From positions 29,090,368-29,154,367 of the forward strand of contig OW388292.1 in NCBI GenBank assembly GCA_936450465.1: a DNA stretch of 64,000 nt. The letters are read 5' to 3'. Positions 23,411 through 35,000 of the stretch are shown here, one piece after another. The notes below the pieces were generated by a model, which saw nothing but the letters and a program-made list of their open reading frames with translations, was not told the origin of the DNA and searched no databases. The DNA is from Gibbula magus (taxonomy: Eukaryota; Mollusca; Gastropoda; Trochida; Trochidae). The translations under genes and the position numbers were made by a program. The stretch's first letter is position 1. Each line of letters opens with the position of its first letter.

Positions 23411-24645
23411 TAGCTCATCTGGCATGGAATGCCCGATGGGCTTATGGCATGGTGTCCGGCGTCTGTCCGTTCTTCCGTCCGTCCGTCCGTCCGTCTGTCT
23501 GTAAACATTTCGCCTTTTCGTCTTCTTCTCAAGAACCACTTGGTCTAGGGAGCTGAACTGTTGTGTACAGACTCCTTGGTCAATGGAGATTCTAAATGGT
23601 AGATTTCGTGATCCTGGGACCCCAAATATAGGTCACTGGGGTCATGACCTGAAAAGCTATTTTCATCTTGAGATTTTATATGCTCTTCAAAGGGAGGTAA
23701 TTTAAAGGAAACAACAATGATGAATTTACTCTTCAAGTGTGTCTTTATTTGTATTTGTCTCTGGCCTAAAAGATAGGTCAGAGGGGTAAGGACCTTAAAG
23801 GGGCAGTAGCACGTTTTTTCGCTCAAATAAATTGATGAAATGTATTTGAAAAATAATGTTATTAACAGTAAAACACCCTTCTCTCTTCGGAAAATGAAGT
23901 TAAAACATGAGTGTACATGGTTCGGTAAAGCAATGGAAGTCGTTTTTGTAATTCTGAATAATAAAATGTGTTCACATTAAAATGGCCGCCATGCAATTTT
24001 TGCTGTATACGCAACACCGTTATTACCACTGCTGATAATTGGTTTGTGTAACGAGATGTGTTACCCTCTAAAATAAATTCAAATGATATAAACTATCATT
24101 TTTAATGGGAAATTTGAAAAAATAAAATTTGTAAAAAATGTGCTACTGCCCCTTTAAGACCTATTTCATCTTCTCCATTTAAAGTGCTGCCTATGTGTTG
24201 TTCCTCTAACCTAGAAGTTGACATTTTGAATTTGTTAATGTATCACAGAGGTCATGACCTGAAAACCTATTTTCATCTCCTTCTCAGAATTCCATGTACA
24301 AACTCCTTGGCCAATTTGGATTCTAAATTGTAGATTTCGTGATCCTGCTACGCCAAACATAGGTCACAGGGGTCATGACCTGAAAAGCTGTTTTCATCTT
24401 AAGATTGTATGTGCTCTTCAAAGGGAGGTAATTTAAAGGAAACAACAATGATGAATTAACTCTTCAAGTGTGTCTTTATTTGTATTTGTCTCTGGCCTCA
24501 AAGATAGGTCAGAGGGTTAAGACCTATTTCATCTTCTCAATTTAAAGTGCTGCCTATGTGTTGTTCCTCTCACCTAGAAGTTGACATTTTAAATAAGTTA
24601 ATGTATATAAAGTCTGATGAGCTACAATGCCATTGGCTCTTTATT
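23411..24645. mobile_element. Dispersed repeat, copy 1 (TAGCTCATC...GATGAGCTA)
   Basis: It starts TTTTTAGCTCATC, has a (CCGT)n run at about 23476-23495 and ends near GATGAGCTACAATGCCATTGG. A second family member is at 44801-45456. The body contains an internal direct duplication: about 23568-23790 plus 24160-24240 matches 24300-24605. A TTAA-flanked element (23799-24153) interrupts the first unit. Non-coding. Confidence 0.8.
23799..24153. mobile_element. Nested 355-bp MITE with TTAA target duplication
   Basis: The terminal inverted repeats AGGGGCAGTAGCAC (23799-23812) and GTGCTACTGCCCCT (24140-24153) match perfectly over 14 bp. TTAA flanks both sides (23795-23798 and 24154-24157), the target choice of piggyBac-type transposases. 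There is no transposase ORF, so it is non-autonomous. The un-inserted version of the target is visible at 24517-24520 in the duplicated half of the host repeat. Confidence 0.85.
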
Positions 24646-24739
24646 TAGTTCCTTTGTTTTTATCCATACTTGTAGAAAAACACACATGTACACCATATTG
24701 GTACATTTATTACAAACAACATCATTCACCATTAGATTA

Positions 24740-25350
24740 TCACAAAATCTATCATATGTACAGATTACATCGTTTGGAATAGTCGCAGGCATTATTCGTA
24801 CACTTAAAAGATAATCATGAAATACATCGCATATTTAGAAGACATCATTTGGAAGAGTCAAAGGCATAAATTGTATATTTATAATATGATCATTGAATAA
24901 ATCACATATATTTAGATTACATCATTTTAAGAAGTCGCAGGCATATATATACAATGTAATTCGTATTCTTATAGGATTATAATTAAATACCGCACATTTA
25001 TTTCACATCATTTCCAGAAGTCACATGCATAATTCGTATACTTATAAGATGATTATGGAATCGTCACATATTCATAAAACATCATTTAGGGAAGTCAAAG
25101 GCTCAATGCGTAAACTTATAAAAGATTATCATGAAATACATCACATATATAAAATAGATTATATTATTTCGAGAAGTCGCAGGCATAATTAGTTTTATTA
25201 ATTACAGATAAGATGATCATGAAATAAATTACATATTCAGATGACATCATTTTGAGAAGTCACAGGCATAATCCTTACATACTTATGAGATGATCATGAA
25301 ATACATCACATAAGTAACAGACAAAACCATTTCAAGAAGACAAAGGCAGG
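24740..25350. repeat. Diverged tandem array, units of about 70-80 bp
   Basis: Units share CACATAT...ACATCATTT..GAAGTC(A/G)(A/C)AGGCATAAT...CTTATAAGATGATCATGAAATA. About eight degenerate copies run up to 25350, close to the 3' end of the gene at 25613. Confidence 0.75.
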
Positions 25351-25362
25351 ATTGTTGGATGT

Positions 25363-25368
25363 TTTATT
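25363..25368 (-). terminator. Poly(A) signal AATAAA (minus)
   Basis: TTTATT on plus, 245 nt downstream of the TGA at 25613-25615 of the 118-aa gene. Confidence 0.5.
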
Positions 25369-25612
25369 CCTACCATGCAGAACTTCATTGACTGAGGAGG
25401 AGACTACAGACATAGGAACAATCCATGCAGGCATGGTTCCTATGGATGTTACAATCACAATGTTCTGACTTCGTGATTACAGGTTCCGATCTCATCCATT
25501 GTCTGTGTGGGATTCAAGTTAGAACAGTTTATAATTATCGGGAATCTTCATCATAATAACAGGTCCCCTGACGACACAACGCTTCTGCTCTCACGCTGAG
25601 TCGCTGTTCACG

Positions 25613-26857
25613 TCATTCAGCGGTCGCGTATCTCGTGTACTTTCCGCCGGCGTATCTTCCCAAGATCCAGAGAGCGGATCCGAAACCTTTTGGTCGAAAC
25701 AGCATGGGCGGTACTTGCGGGATACGCTTGAATATTTCAAGTCCTTTTTGTGTCATGGCAAGAATCAATTTAGTTTTTTCATCATCTCCTGGTCTCCTGG
25801 CGTTTTCAAAGTGGTACGTCACACTCTTGATCGATCTGCAAATTAAGTGATACGTTTCAATTTGAGACAAATAAAAATAAATCTGTTATATGGTTAAACA
25901 AGTCAGCAGAAGTGAAACTATCTGTTCGTCAACGTTCAGTTTGTAGGTCTAGTTGTTCAAATTAGTACACTGGTTTTACAAGATGAAAATTATTTGTATG
26001 TAGGGCCATTTGTTGAATATACTAAATTGACTGGTTTAACTCGATGGGTTATCACTGATTTGTATGTCTTTACAAACTTTATCTTTCTAACGTGAGAATA
26101 TTATGGACACCTTATTGCAAACATATTTACGGTATTGTAAGAACAAGACATTTTCGAAAATATGTATGCTATTATTTGACAAAATTTGAAAATAAAATTC
26201 AAACCGAAATTCACCTGGTATTTTCACCATCTCCATCCGGCTTCTTGTAACTTGGCGAACTAACATAGTTTCGAAATCCATCGCTGGCTACCTGTTGACA
26301 TAAAGCAATTGATTTTTTGTATGTGTTCCCCCGTTTTCATTTTAAGTTTTGAACACAATATGTATTCAATAATAATGATAATTTTAACGCCCAACATCCA
26401 GCGCAAATGCTGCTCAATTGCGGTACATTATGTACAATATAGCCCTGAATGAATTTCAGTACCTTCTTTTTCTAGGTACCCATTTAAACAGGTGGGTGGT
26501 CTTAGTGAATTGTTAACCTTGATCAAGGACACAACACAGTATGAGACCCAGGTCATACATTTTTGGTGCTAACCACTACACCACTGTGCTTTTTAAGGTC
26601 CGGCATATATATGTTAACCTATTAGGTTTCATTGAAAGCAAATATTGTATGTAGCTGCATGTTTGTGTTCAAGACACATTAGGAGGGTTACATGTTACTG
26701 AGCCTAGATGATGCCTGGAGAAAAAATGTGCCAACCATGCATTGTTCTTGTGTTTGTTTTTATTGCTTTTGATTATTTACTAACTGAAATAAATGCTTAC
26801 CTGCTTGAAATAGCCAATGGCGGATGAAATAAAGCTGGAATTCTCGCCTTTTGACAT
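25613..26857 (-). CDS. Paralog A of an unrecognised small-protein family, 118 aa, three exons
   Basis: Exons 26801-26857, 26215-26291 and 25613-25835 join in frame with GT/AG junctions (phase 0, then phase 2). Exon 1 gives MSKGENSSFISSAIGYFKQ. Exon 2 gives VASDGFRNYVSSPSYKKP and a short acidic tail. Exon 3 ends with the motif PPMLFRPKGFGSALWILGRY. The protein is basic with no signal peptide and no obvious membrane span. It is paired with paralog B at 30937-31941, which has the same exon 1 length (19 codons), identical intron phases and F(R/K)PKGxxSALxILGRY. That two-copy conservation is the main evidence that it is real. Function unknown. A cytosolic, stress- or signal-inducible protein is inferred only from the CRE promoter. 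Exon 1 sits alone upstream of a SINE-bearing intron. Confidence 0.85.
26360..26596 (-). mobile_element. tRNA-derived SINE-like element in intron 1 of paralog A
   Basis: On minus, AGCACAGTGGTGTAGTGGTT resembles a pol III A box and is followed by GGGTCTCATAC in B-box position. Then comes TGTCCTTGATCAAGGTTAAC, a block common in SINE bodies. It lies in the same orientation as the gene. The 3' limit is uncertain. Confidence 0.6.
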
Positions 26858-26935
26858 CGTTTGTTTGGAAATTAAATATCTTTGCGCAGAGAAAATTTAA
26901 GACGTGTCTCTTCTGTTGTCGCCAGATTGACTATA

Positions 26936-26959
26936 TGACGTCACGTCATTATGACGTCA
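26936..26959 (-). promoter_or_regulatory. Paired CRE sites upstream of paralog A
   Basis: Perfect TGACGTCA at 26936-26943 and 26952-26959, starts 16 bp apart, with an overlapping TGACGTG half-site (minus) between them. The nearer site is 79 bp from the ATG. A block at 26911-26930 between site and ATG is also similar to paralog B. Confidence 0.8.
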
Positions 26960-29900
26960 TAGGTAAACATTCGGAACTGATCGGGATTTCTGTTCTCGGC
27001 AGCTTCCCCAAAACCACTTGAATAATTATTTAGAAAAACATGACAAAATATGCCTGTTTTTAAAAAAAAACACTTTCAGGTTTTGTTTTGCCTTATATCA
27101 ATCACGGAATACATATTATACATTGAGAATCAAAATTAAGACTACTCTTGTATCTAGAAACTTTTATGAGGTTGAATTAAATTCTGTGATTAAATTACTG
27201 ACTCACACCTTTTTTTTACTCATTCCAATTTAACATACCGAACGGATTGCGTAAGTATTGTCCAATAGTAACTAGTAACCCTTATTAAATAATACAAATT
27301 ATAATATTGGACATATAGGTGGCCTCACCAAAAAGTGTCCTTTTAACACGCAATAAAAATATCAAATATCTATTTTTAAAACATTTTCCTTTCCTAAAAC
27401 TCAACAATAAAATCACGAATGTGTGATTTTTAGATCACGATTTAAAGCTCTAAAAAAATATAGGTACAGGCCGAACGATTATTACATTTCAAACAATTGT
27501 CATATATTTACACATCAACATACTATTCATGTTTTAATGATAACACCTAGTTTATGTTTGTCCGGTATTCCATGATGTATCACATAAATATCAATATAAA
27601 TCGTCATTGTAATTTACAATAAAAAGTAGGCACAATGTAGCACGAATATTTTGAAGCGTTCATAAAATAACACCACGCTGTCCGTATTCTGTGTATGCAG
27701 TTGTATTAAGCAATGGCTTGAGTGATGTGATCATTTCTATCAATAGTTTTTCAAGCTTCGAATTTCACCTCTTATAAAGATATTATTCATAAGGTTGGTT
27801 TTCATAACTGACGTAAAACAATTCAAGACAAGGATTTCAACTCGTTTTTAGTAAGAACACGAAGGAACAACAATAAACAGTGACAATATAACACGATGAA
27901 GCATGGCGATGCTAGTCTGTGCTTTTAAATATAATTATTGACTTTCCCCCAAAATGAATCTCCTTTTGGGACTAATAGAAAACACAACAAATTTGTCCTA
28001 TATTGTCTACATTACTGCCCTTCCACACGTATCAGTCGATTAATATTCAGACTCTGAACGCACCAGGGCATCATTTCGGGGAATGATTTTATATGGTGGA
28101 GAAAAAAGGACAAACACATTCTTTTAACATACTAAATGAGTAAGGGTGAAATGTCATTTTAATCAAGGGACTGATCTTTGAACTACCGTGACACTGCAGT
28201 GACACTGAAGGAAACATAAAAACCAGCATGGCTTGTACAAAACAGGGACTCTCTAATTAGAGTCATTTAGATATGATGATGTATATAACGAGCATAAAGA
28301 TCACGATAAGTATTATTGTTTGACTCTACATGTTTTCCTTTAGTTATGTGAAGACATTTATATACCACATATAGAGACATTTTGGATGTCCATCGTGAAA
28401 ATCTCTTAAGTTTTTATCTGTAATATATAATCTGAATTATACACGTATGTCCCTTTCGGGATACCGTATCTTTATCATTTAATCATTTCTTTCGCCACAT
28501 TACACATCGAATGTTTATGTGCAGTTTTCCATGATAGGCAGTTTTGATGTGCGGTCGATATACTGTCTATGCTTAACTATATATAGTGGCTTGTAGAATG
28601 GGAGCTGTGATCAATACTTGACGCATCGCTGTATTCAATCTTCAACTATAAAGTAATAAGCGGTTGAATGACGATGGTTATATCTCGAATAAAAATAAAC
28701 GAAAATCAATTACATGTTTGCTTGAAGTTCAACTTTGACCTTCGTTATTTTCCATCAACGGTGTAATTCCGATTTTATCAATATAGACATGTTTACGGTC
28801 CTCTGTTATGATTGTGCGGCCTTCCTTGATGATTTATTGACCCGACAACAAACTGTAAAGCGTTATTTTAATGAACTAACAAACACCTTTTGGCAAGAAA
28901 ACAAATAGGTACATAATTTATCATCTTTCGTCTTTCATCATTTATCTCTTCTGTTCTTAATTTGCAAATAAGTTTGGAAATAAGAGTGTTTGGCTCTTGT
29001 TGGATCTGTAATTTCTCAGCTTCATTGTTTATGTATATTGATACCTTTGTTACTAAGATGTATAGAGGATAAACGAGAGGATAAAGTCGTTGACGTATGG
29101 GGAGGTATTTCTTTAGACTAACTAAATCTATGCACATTAATAATTACTATACATTTACCAATGTGATTTTTTTCTTTAAGCTTTCAATCCCAGACTTCTG
29201 AATAATGACCTAGACTGTATTAAATGCTCTTATCTAATAGTCATGGGGTAGGACGAGGAATTCCTATATTCTACATAAACACTGATTTGGCATTTATATA
29301 CCATCTTATAAACAGCAATGTTTTTTTATTCAGTAGAATGTACTAAATCTCCAGTGTTTATAAATCACAGACATCTTATATGGTAACTTGATAGTGACTA
29401 AATTTCATTTCCAACCGAACGTGTCTTCTTCCCAACTTACACTCAGATTAAAACAAGCTCGTATAAAGAGTAGAAGCAAAATAAGATTTGTTTCTATGAT
29501 TTATTTCTAAACTCATGCATCCAGAAAAAAATATACCCAACCAAAAATGTTTTTCAAAACTTTTACTTGTTTACTGCTTATCACATACTACCACACACAA
29601 GGACTGACACTGGTAATCTAATTGTTGGTTACAAGAATCATTATTCTTTGTCTATAGTCCGACACAATGGAACAGCACACGCTTTACACATACAAACTGT
29701 TTAAGTTTCATAGATAACTAACAATTGTAATTAACAGATTGTATTGTGAGGATTATTTTTTTGTCCAATAAGAAATCAACAAGCGACTTTGATTTCGTGA
29801 TTGATTCCTTTACACAAAGACTTTGATAGTCAGATATCAGAGCATATATCACATTCATTGTCACTGTTGATGAACATGCACAGGTATTCACCAATTCATT

Positions 29901-30221
29901 TTTTGGTGTTTCACAGATTCTCAGATTTCTCAGATGGGAAGATTTACAAGATCAGAGAGTTTGGTTGTCCGACATCAAGCACAGCATAGCTGAAACCACA
30001 TCAATTATACATCTCTTTGAAATTGGACGACATGTCTTTTTCACAGATTCAGTTATTCATTCAAATATTCACACATTCCCAGAGTCAAAGTATCACATAT
30101 CAATATATTCATAATCCCACATTGTTCACACAGTTTCTTTGAATCTAATTCAACCGCCCTCACTTTCAAGAGGTCATCAGTCGCGCGATCATGGATGGCA
30201 TCAACCGTGGACCCGTGAATG
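26960..30221. other. AT-rich intergenic region
   Basis: No gene, RNA or clear repeat that I can support. Short open frames (for example 28868-29137 minus) have no recognisable features. Confidence 0.45.
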
Positions 30222-30908
30222 CCTAGCCAGATGCCCTCTCGCCTTCTCGCCTTCTCGCCTTCTCGCCCTCTGGTCCTCTCGCCCCCTGGCCCTCTCACTC
30301 TCGCTCTCTGGTCCTCCCGCCCCCTGACCCTCTAGCCCACTCACTCTCGCCCTCTGGTCCTCTCGCTCCCTGGCCCTCTCACTCTCGCCCTCTGGTCCTC
30401 TCGCCCCCTGACCCTCTCGCCCTCTCACTCTCGCCCCCTGGCCCTCTCACTCTCGCCCTATGATCCTCTCGCCCCCTGACCCTCTAGCCCACTCACTCTC
30501 GCCCTCTGGTCCTCTCGCCCTGGCCCTCTCACTCTCGCCCTGGCCCTCTCACTCTCGCCCTATGATCCTCTCGCCCCCTGACCCTCTAGCCCACTCACTC
30601 TCGCCCTCTGGTCCTCTCGCCCTGGCCCTCTCACTCTCGCCCTGGCCCTCTCACTCTCGCCCTATGATCCTCTCGCCCCCTGACCCTCTAGCCCACTCAC
30701 TCTCGCCACCTGGCCCACTCACTCTCGCCCTCTGGTCCTCTCGCCCCTGGCCCTCTCACTCTCGCCCTCTGTTCCTCTCGCCACCTGGCCCTCTCACTCT
30801 CGTCCTCTGGTCCTCACATCCTCACACCCTCTGGTCCTCACACCCTCTCGCCGTCTGATCCTCACACCCTCTGGTCCTCACAACCTCTCGCCCTCTGATC
30901 CTCACACC
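30222..30908. repeat. Pyrimidine-rich minisatellite (CTCTCGCCC/CTCTGGTCC), with 102-bp higher-order unit
   Basis: Short units of CTCTCGCCC, CTGGCCCTCTCA and CTCTGGTCCT alternate for about 690 bp. A 102-bp higher-order unit starting CCTATGATCC repeats at about 30458, 30560 and 30661. The array is C/T-biased on plus and G/A-biased on minus, and starts 29 bp past the stop of paralog B, so it probably lies in its 3' UTR. Long frames here are repeat artefacts. Confidence 0.92.
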
Positions 30909-30936
30909 ATCTGATCCTCACATCAGAAGCCACAAC

Positions 30937-31941
30937 TCAACAGTCATGTGTTTTGATATCGGGGAAGGACAGATCAGACACCTTCTCGTCCTCATTCTTC
31001 TTGCCGTCCTGTTTGTCACTGAAGAAGTGCTTGGTTCCGACACGTGCGGTGTATCTGCCCAGAATGCCCAGAGCTGATGCAACACCCTTTGGTTTGAAGA
31101 TAACGGCCGGGAGAGCGGGCAGCCTGTGGAACAGCTGGAGAAACTCCTTAGAGAAATACACCTTGATCTTTTCCTCGTCCTCGGGCTCCGGGTCGTTGTC
31201 TCTGATGATGATGTTGGCATATCGGTCACCGTCGGTGCCTATACCTGGCCTAGGAATAAAAACGGGTATTGCTAATAAGAAAATGATATTTAAAGTATCC
31301 CTATTTTAATATTTATTGGCATCATGTATTTTGTTTTATAGATTGTATTAATAACTTGATCAAATTTGGTATTTCACCAATTTTCCTGTTTTAATATGAT
31401 ATGTTATAGTGGGAGTGACTAAAAAAGAAGCCAAGAAAACATTGTTTTCGAGGTTGGGTGTGTTCATTTACTGTTATTAAATGTTTAAAACTTTACAATT
31501 ATCAACTTACATGTGAACTATACAGAACAATGGATAAAATAGATAAACTAGATAAAATGGATGAATTAATAGTTCATACTTTTCAGTTTCATCAGGAAAG
31601 CCGAACTTAGTAGGATTCGTTTGTTTTGAATTCGGGGATGTCCAATTACGAATTCCTTTTCTAGTTATCTGAAATAAAAGAATTATATAGAAGACAATAA
31701 TAGACATGTAATCTAAATTCAGTTTAAACAAATATTATATATGTTTCTATATGTAAATGTTTTATTCTGTAAAAACACGGTTCATTGGTGGACCGATTGT
31801 TTTGGATGACACCAGAATTTCAACAATACTCATATCATTCCTTTTAAATAACCTCTTCTAATTACATTTAAAGTGTAAACTTACTTGAACAATTGAGTTT
31901 AAAGCCGAATAGATATATCCAGAGTTTCCGTTTTGAGACAT
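30937..31941 (-). CDS. Paralog B of the unrecognised small-protein family, 152 aa, three exons
   Basis: Exons 31885-31941, 31580-31668 and 30937-31249 join in frame. Exon 1 gives MSQNGNSGYIYSALNSIVQ. Exon 2 opens ITRKGIRNWTSPNSKQTNP. Exon 3 contains LFHRLPALPAVIFKPKG and then SALGILGRY, the same core as paralog A, and a 30-residue charged extension ending in KTHDC. Intron positions and phases (0 and 2) equal those of paralog A. Exon 3 is clearly GC-richer than its surroundings and than paralog A. No signal peptide or membrane span. Function unknown; the longer tail is the main difference between the pair. Confidence 0.85.
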
Positions 31942-32018
31942 GGTGCAATAGATAAGCTTGAAACTCAGAGCGATGAAAACTTGCGTGACATTGAATTCTG
32001 CCGTCTCAAGATTGATTA

Positions 32019-32042
32019 TTACGTCACTTGATTATGACGTCA
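32019..32042 (-). promoter_or_regulatory. Paired CRE sites upstream of paralog B
   Basis: TTACGTCA at 32019-32026 and perfect TGACGTCA at 32035-32042, starts 16 bp apart. The first site is 78 bp from the ATG. Spacing and position match the paralog A promoter. AAGATTGATTA beside the sites corresponds to CAGATTGACTA in paralog A. Confidence 0.8.
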
Positions 32043-35000
32043 CAGAGAGACATTGGGATAATTCGAGGTTCATATTTCAAAGACAGACATCTAAAAGATT
32101 CGGACGACATAGATCTTCTTGTATTTGGAAAAAAATTGCCGTTTGATTATGAGTGCATCTTAGTCAATAAACATCTATTTTTATTATATGATCAACAACA
32201 ATGAAATTGAACTTTCATTAGAGGATGTGTGACAAGTAAAACGTTGTTATAACTGCGTAATTCATTCATCCGACAACTTTTTAAAACTTTATTATTTCAA
32301 TTGTAATTTAATCGGCTTTGTTCATTGGCGGAATGTGGCGATTCAGATTTGTTTTTATACTATATGTTATTTACGGAAACAAATCGTCATTAAAATCATA
32401 TATCTTTCCTGTTCTTTTTATCTGATCAATTATCTAAAAATCTGAAAATATGAATCACACATAACCTGTTTTTATAGTGAACTGTTCCTATGTAAACACA
32501 GTTTACCCGTATATGTTTTATCTTTAGGTCTAATCTAAATCTAGTTGAGGTCAATATCTACCACCTCACGGTTGATAATCTCATCACATAAAATGATTAT
32601 GTTGCAATAAAATTAGATGTGCATGAATGGAAGAGTGGGTTTTGAAATGAAAACAATTAGGCGTTAAATGAAAAAGAAGTAATCGATATAAACAAGATCG
32701 ATAAATCGTTTGGACGGAGGTTTTTTACCTTATCAGAGATCAATAATTGAGTAGAATCCTTTGATAGAAACACAAATGAGAATAAGAACACTTCGATGTA
32801 TGCGTTCATGAATGTATTATTGTTAAGTTTTGTTTCCCCTGTATGTGTTAAACACACACTTTCATAGGATGTTGTGTGTGCACTTTACACATACACCATA
32901 TGGTTTATTTGTCCATATCATTAAACAACAATCAAACCAATGGGTTTATGATACCGTTATATTTTGTTTATCACACTATCTCCACTACATAACTATCTAT
33001 AATGAAAATGGTTCTCAGAGCCAATGGCCAGCGTCCCAACGGGGTGACGGTTAAAACATCCAGCACCAAACGAGACTACTGCAGACGGTATACTTCCATA
33101 TATATCAATGTCAGATTGCATCTTTGACTATGAAAGCAGGGACTCTGTATACTGATTAGAGAGTCACTTCTAAAAGGCAGATGGTGACTTTGGGTACTTG
33201 TCATTGTCATAGGACAAGTGCTTAGTCTCAATCAGTAACTTTCGAAAATTAAACTCTTTATTTCATAACCAGATACTATTTTGTTCAGTAATCCTATCAT
33301 CCGGCAACTTTGTTAGGAAATTAAATTTCGGTGTAAGGAATTACTTCTTGTTAAAAAACTGAACTTACAGGTCACTTAATCTCTTAAATATTTCCGATAA
33401 GTCATATGGATGTCTTGTGTGTTTTATTGACGACCTTGTGTTGATAGCAGGAAACGGAAATTAGAATCGATTAAGTTTTAAAAATTACCGAATATAATTT
33501 TTTCATTTCATGTAACATTTTATTGCAACATGGCTTAATGTTTTTCTTGGCAATAGTATACTGTCATTATGTTTCTAACAGACACGCGTTTGAGTGTTTA
33601 TGATTAAAATTTTAATTTGATTAAATCGACTTGAAATAGCTAAAAGGATGTTCCTACTAAAAAATGTGCCACCTTTTTCAGTTTCATTGAGGTAGAAATG
33701 ATAAAATCGACATTGAACTCTTATTTATTGCATGCACATGGACAAAATGTCGTTATGTTCTTTTCCTTTAAAAAACAAACAGTTTCTAAAATGCCACTTC
33801 TACATGTTACTAATAGTTATACAACTCGACTCACTGGATGGTAAATTCTTGAACTTTTCTATCAACAGCACATTCTCTCCAGGTGATTTCCCTACGTAAC
33901 CTCTGTTTAAACTGGGCCATATTCCTCGTATCTATTGAAAAAAGTTTGAAATACCGATACCATCATAGTTCTATCAAATCAAAATGGCTTACATCTCCGA
34001 CTGACCTATGTCTTGACCTAAGAAGTATATGTGTGGATTGCACAGGTGAGCTGGGAACAATGTCGCTGAGTGCACAACTAACTATGAATGTAACAATAAA
34101 GATTATCTATTGCTAATAAGGAAAGTGCTCCACTTTTAACATATGTTACATGGGAAGAACTGACTTGAGTGACCTCCGTGGGGAGAGGATGTCAGCAACA
34201 CGAAGAATAGGAATCCAATATGGAAACAGTCTCATAGTGGACCAATCGTGCGTATAATATCCAACATCTCTTCAGACTACTTTGAGCTGACCCGCCAATC
34301 TATTTCAATGACACTTTCGTGAACAGGGTCTCCTTTCACAAAGGAAGCTTTATAGTTTACCCTTAACTCCCCTCATTTAACATTGCATTAAGGTTACCTT
34401 ACTGAGCTACGTACGATCGTCTTGCTGCTTTGTAAAATGAGGTACAAGTTGTCTCCATTCCTTACTATACGGACGTCTATTGCCATTTATCATATTATTT
34501 AGAAAATTCAGGATAATAGGCCTAGTTTAAAATTCAAACTCATAGGTTAGAAACTCATGATACTATAAAGAAATTTCAAAATACAAAGTTCATAAGTCCG
34601 TTTAATATCTTGGATGTTCAAGATAACAACCCTTATCGGCTTCTTGTCCCGTTGCACCAACTATCGGTGTACTTCAGTGATCTGGTCCACATTATCAGGG
34701 TTCTCAGTGGTATACCAATAACTCCCAGCTTCCAATGATGTGGTAATGGGGATCACAGTACCACTACCTTCCCGTTGGTAACTTCTTTACTTCAGTCATC
34801 TTTTGATCAATTTGCCGATATCACGATGCTCGAGGCAACAGGGTACGATAATGTTTCTACTCTAGCTATAAACATACGGAATCATTGCCGTCTGACTGAA
34901 TGGCACGAAAATGTCAAAACATTACAGCTGGTTACATGCAGGCTGCCATTTCGTAGTGGAATCCATCCTGAAAACAACACGATGGAAGATTCCCAGATAG

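Noticed and set aside
23476..23500. CCGT tandem run as a stand-alone microsatellite
   Set aside because: It is a regular part of the dispersed repeat family, also seen at 44845-44878.
30460..30858. 132-codon plus-strand frame rich in Ser/Pro/Leu
   Set aside because: It lies wholly inside the pyrimidine-rich minisatellite; the 102-bp unit is a multiple of three, so the frame stays open by arithmetic.
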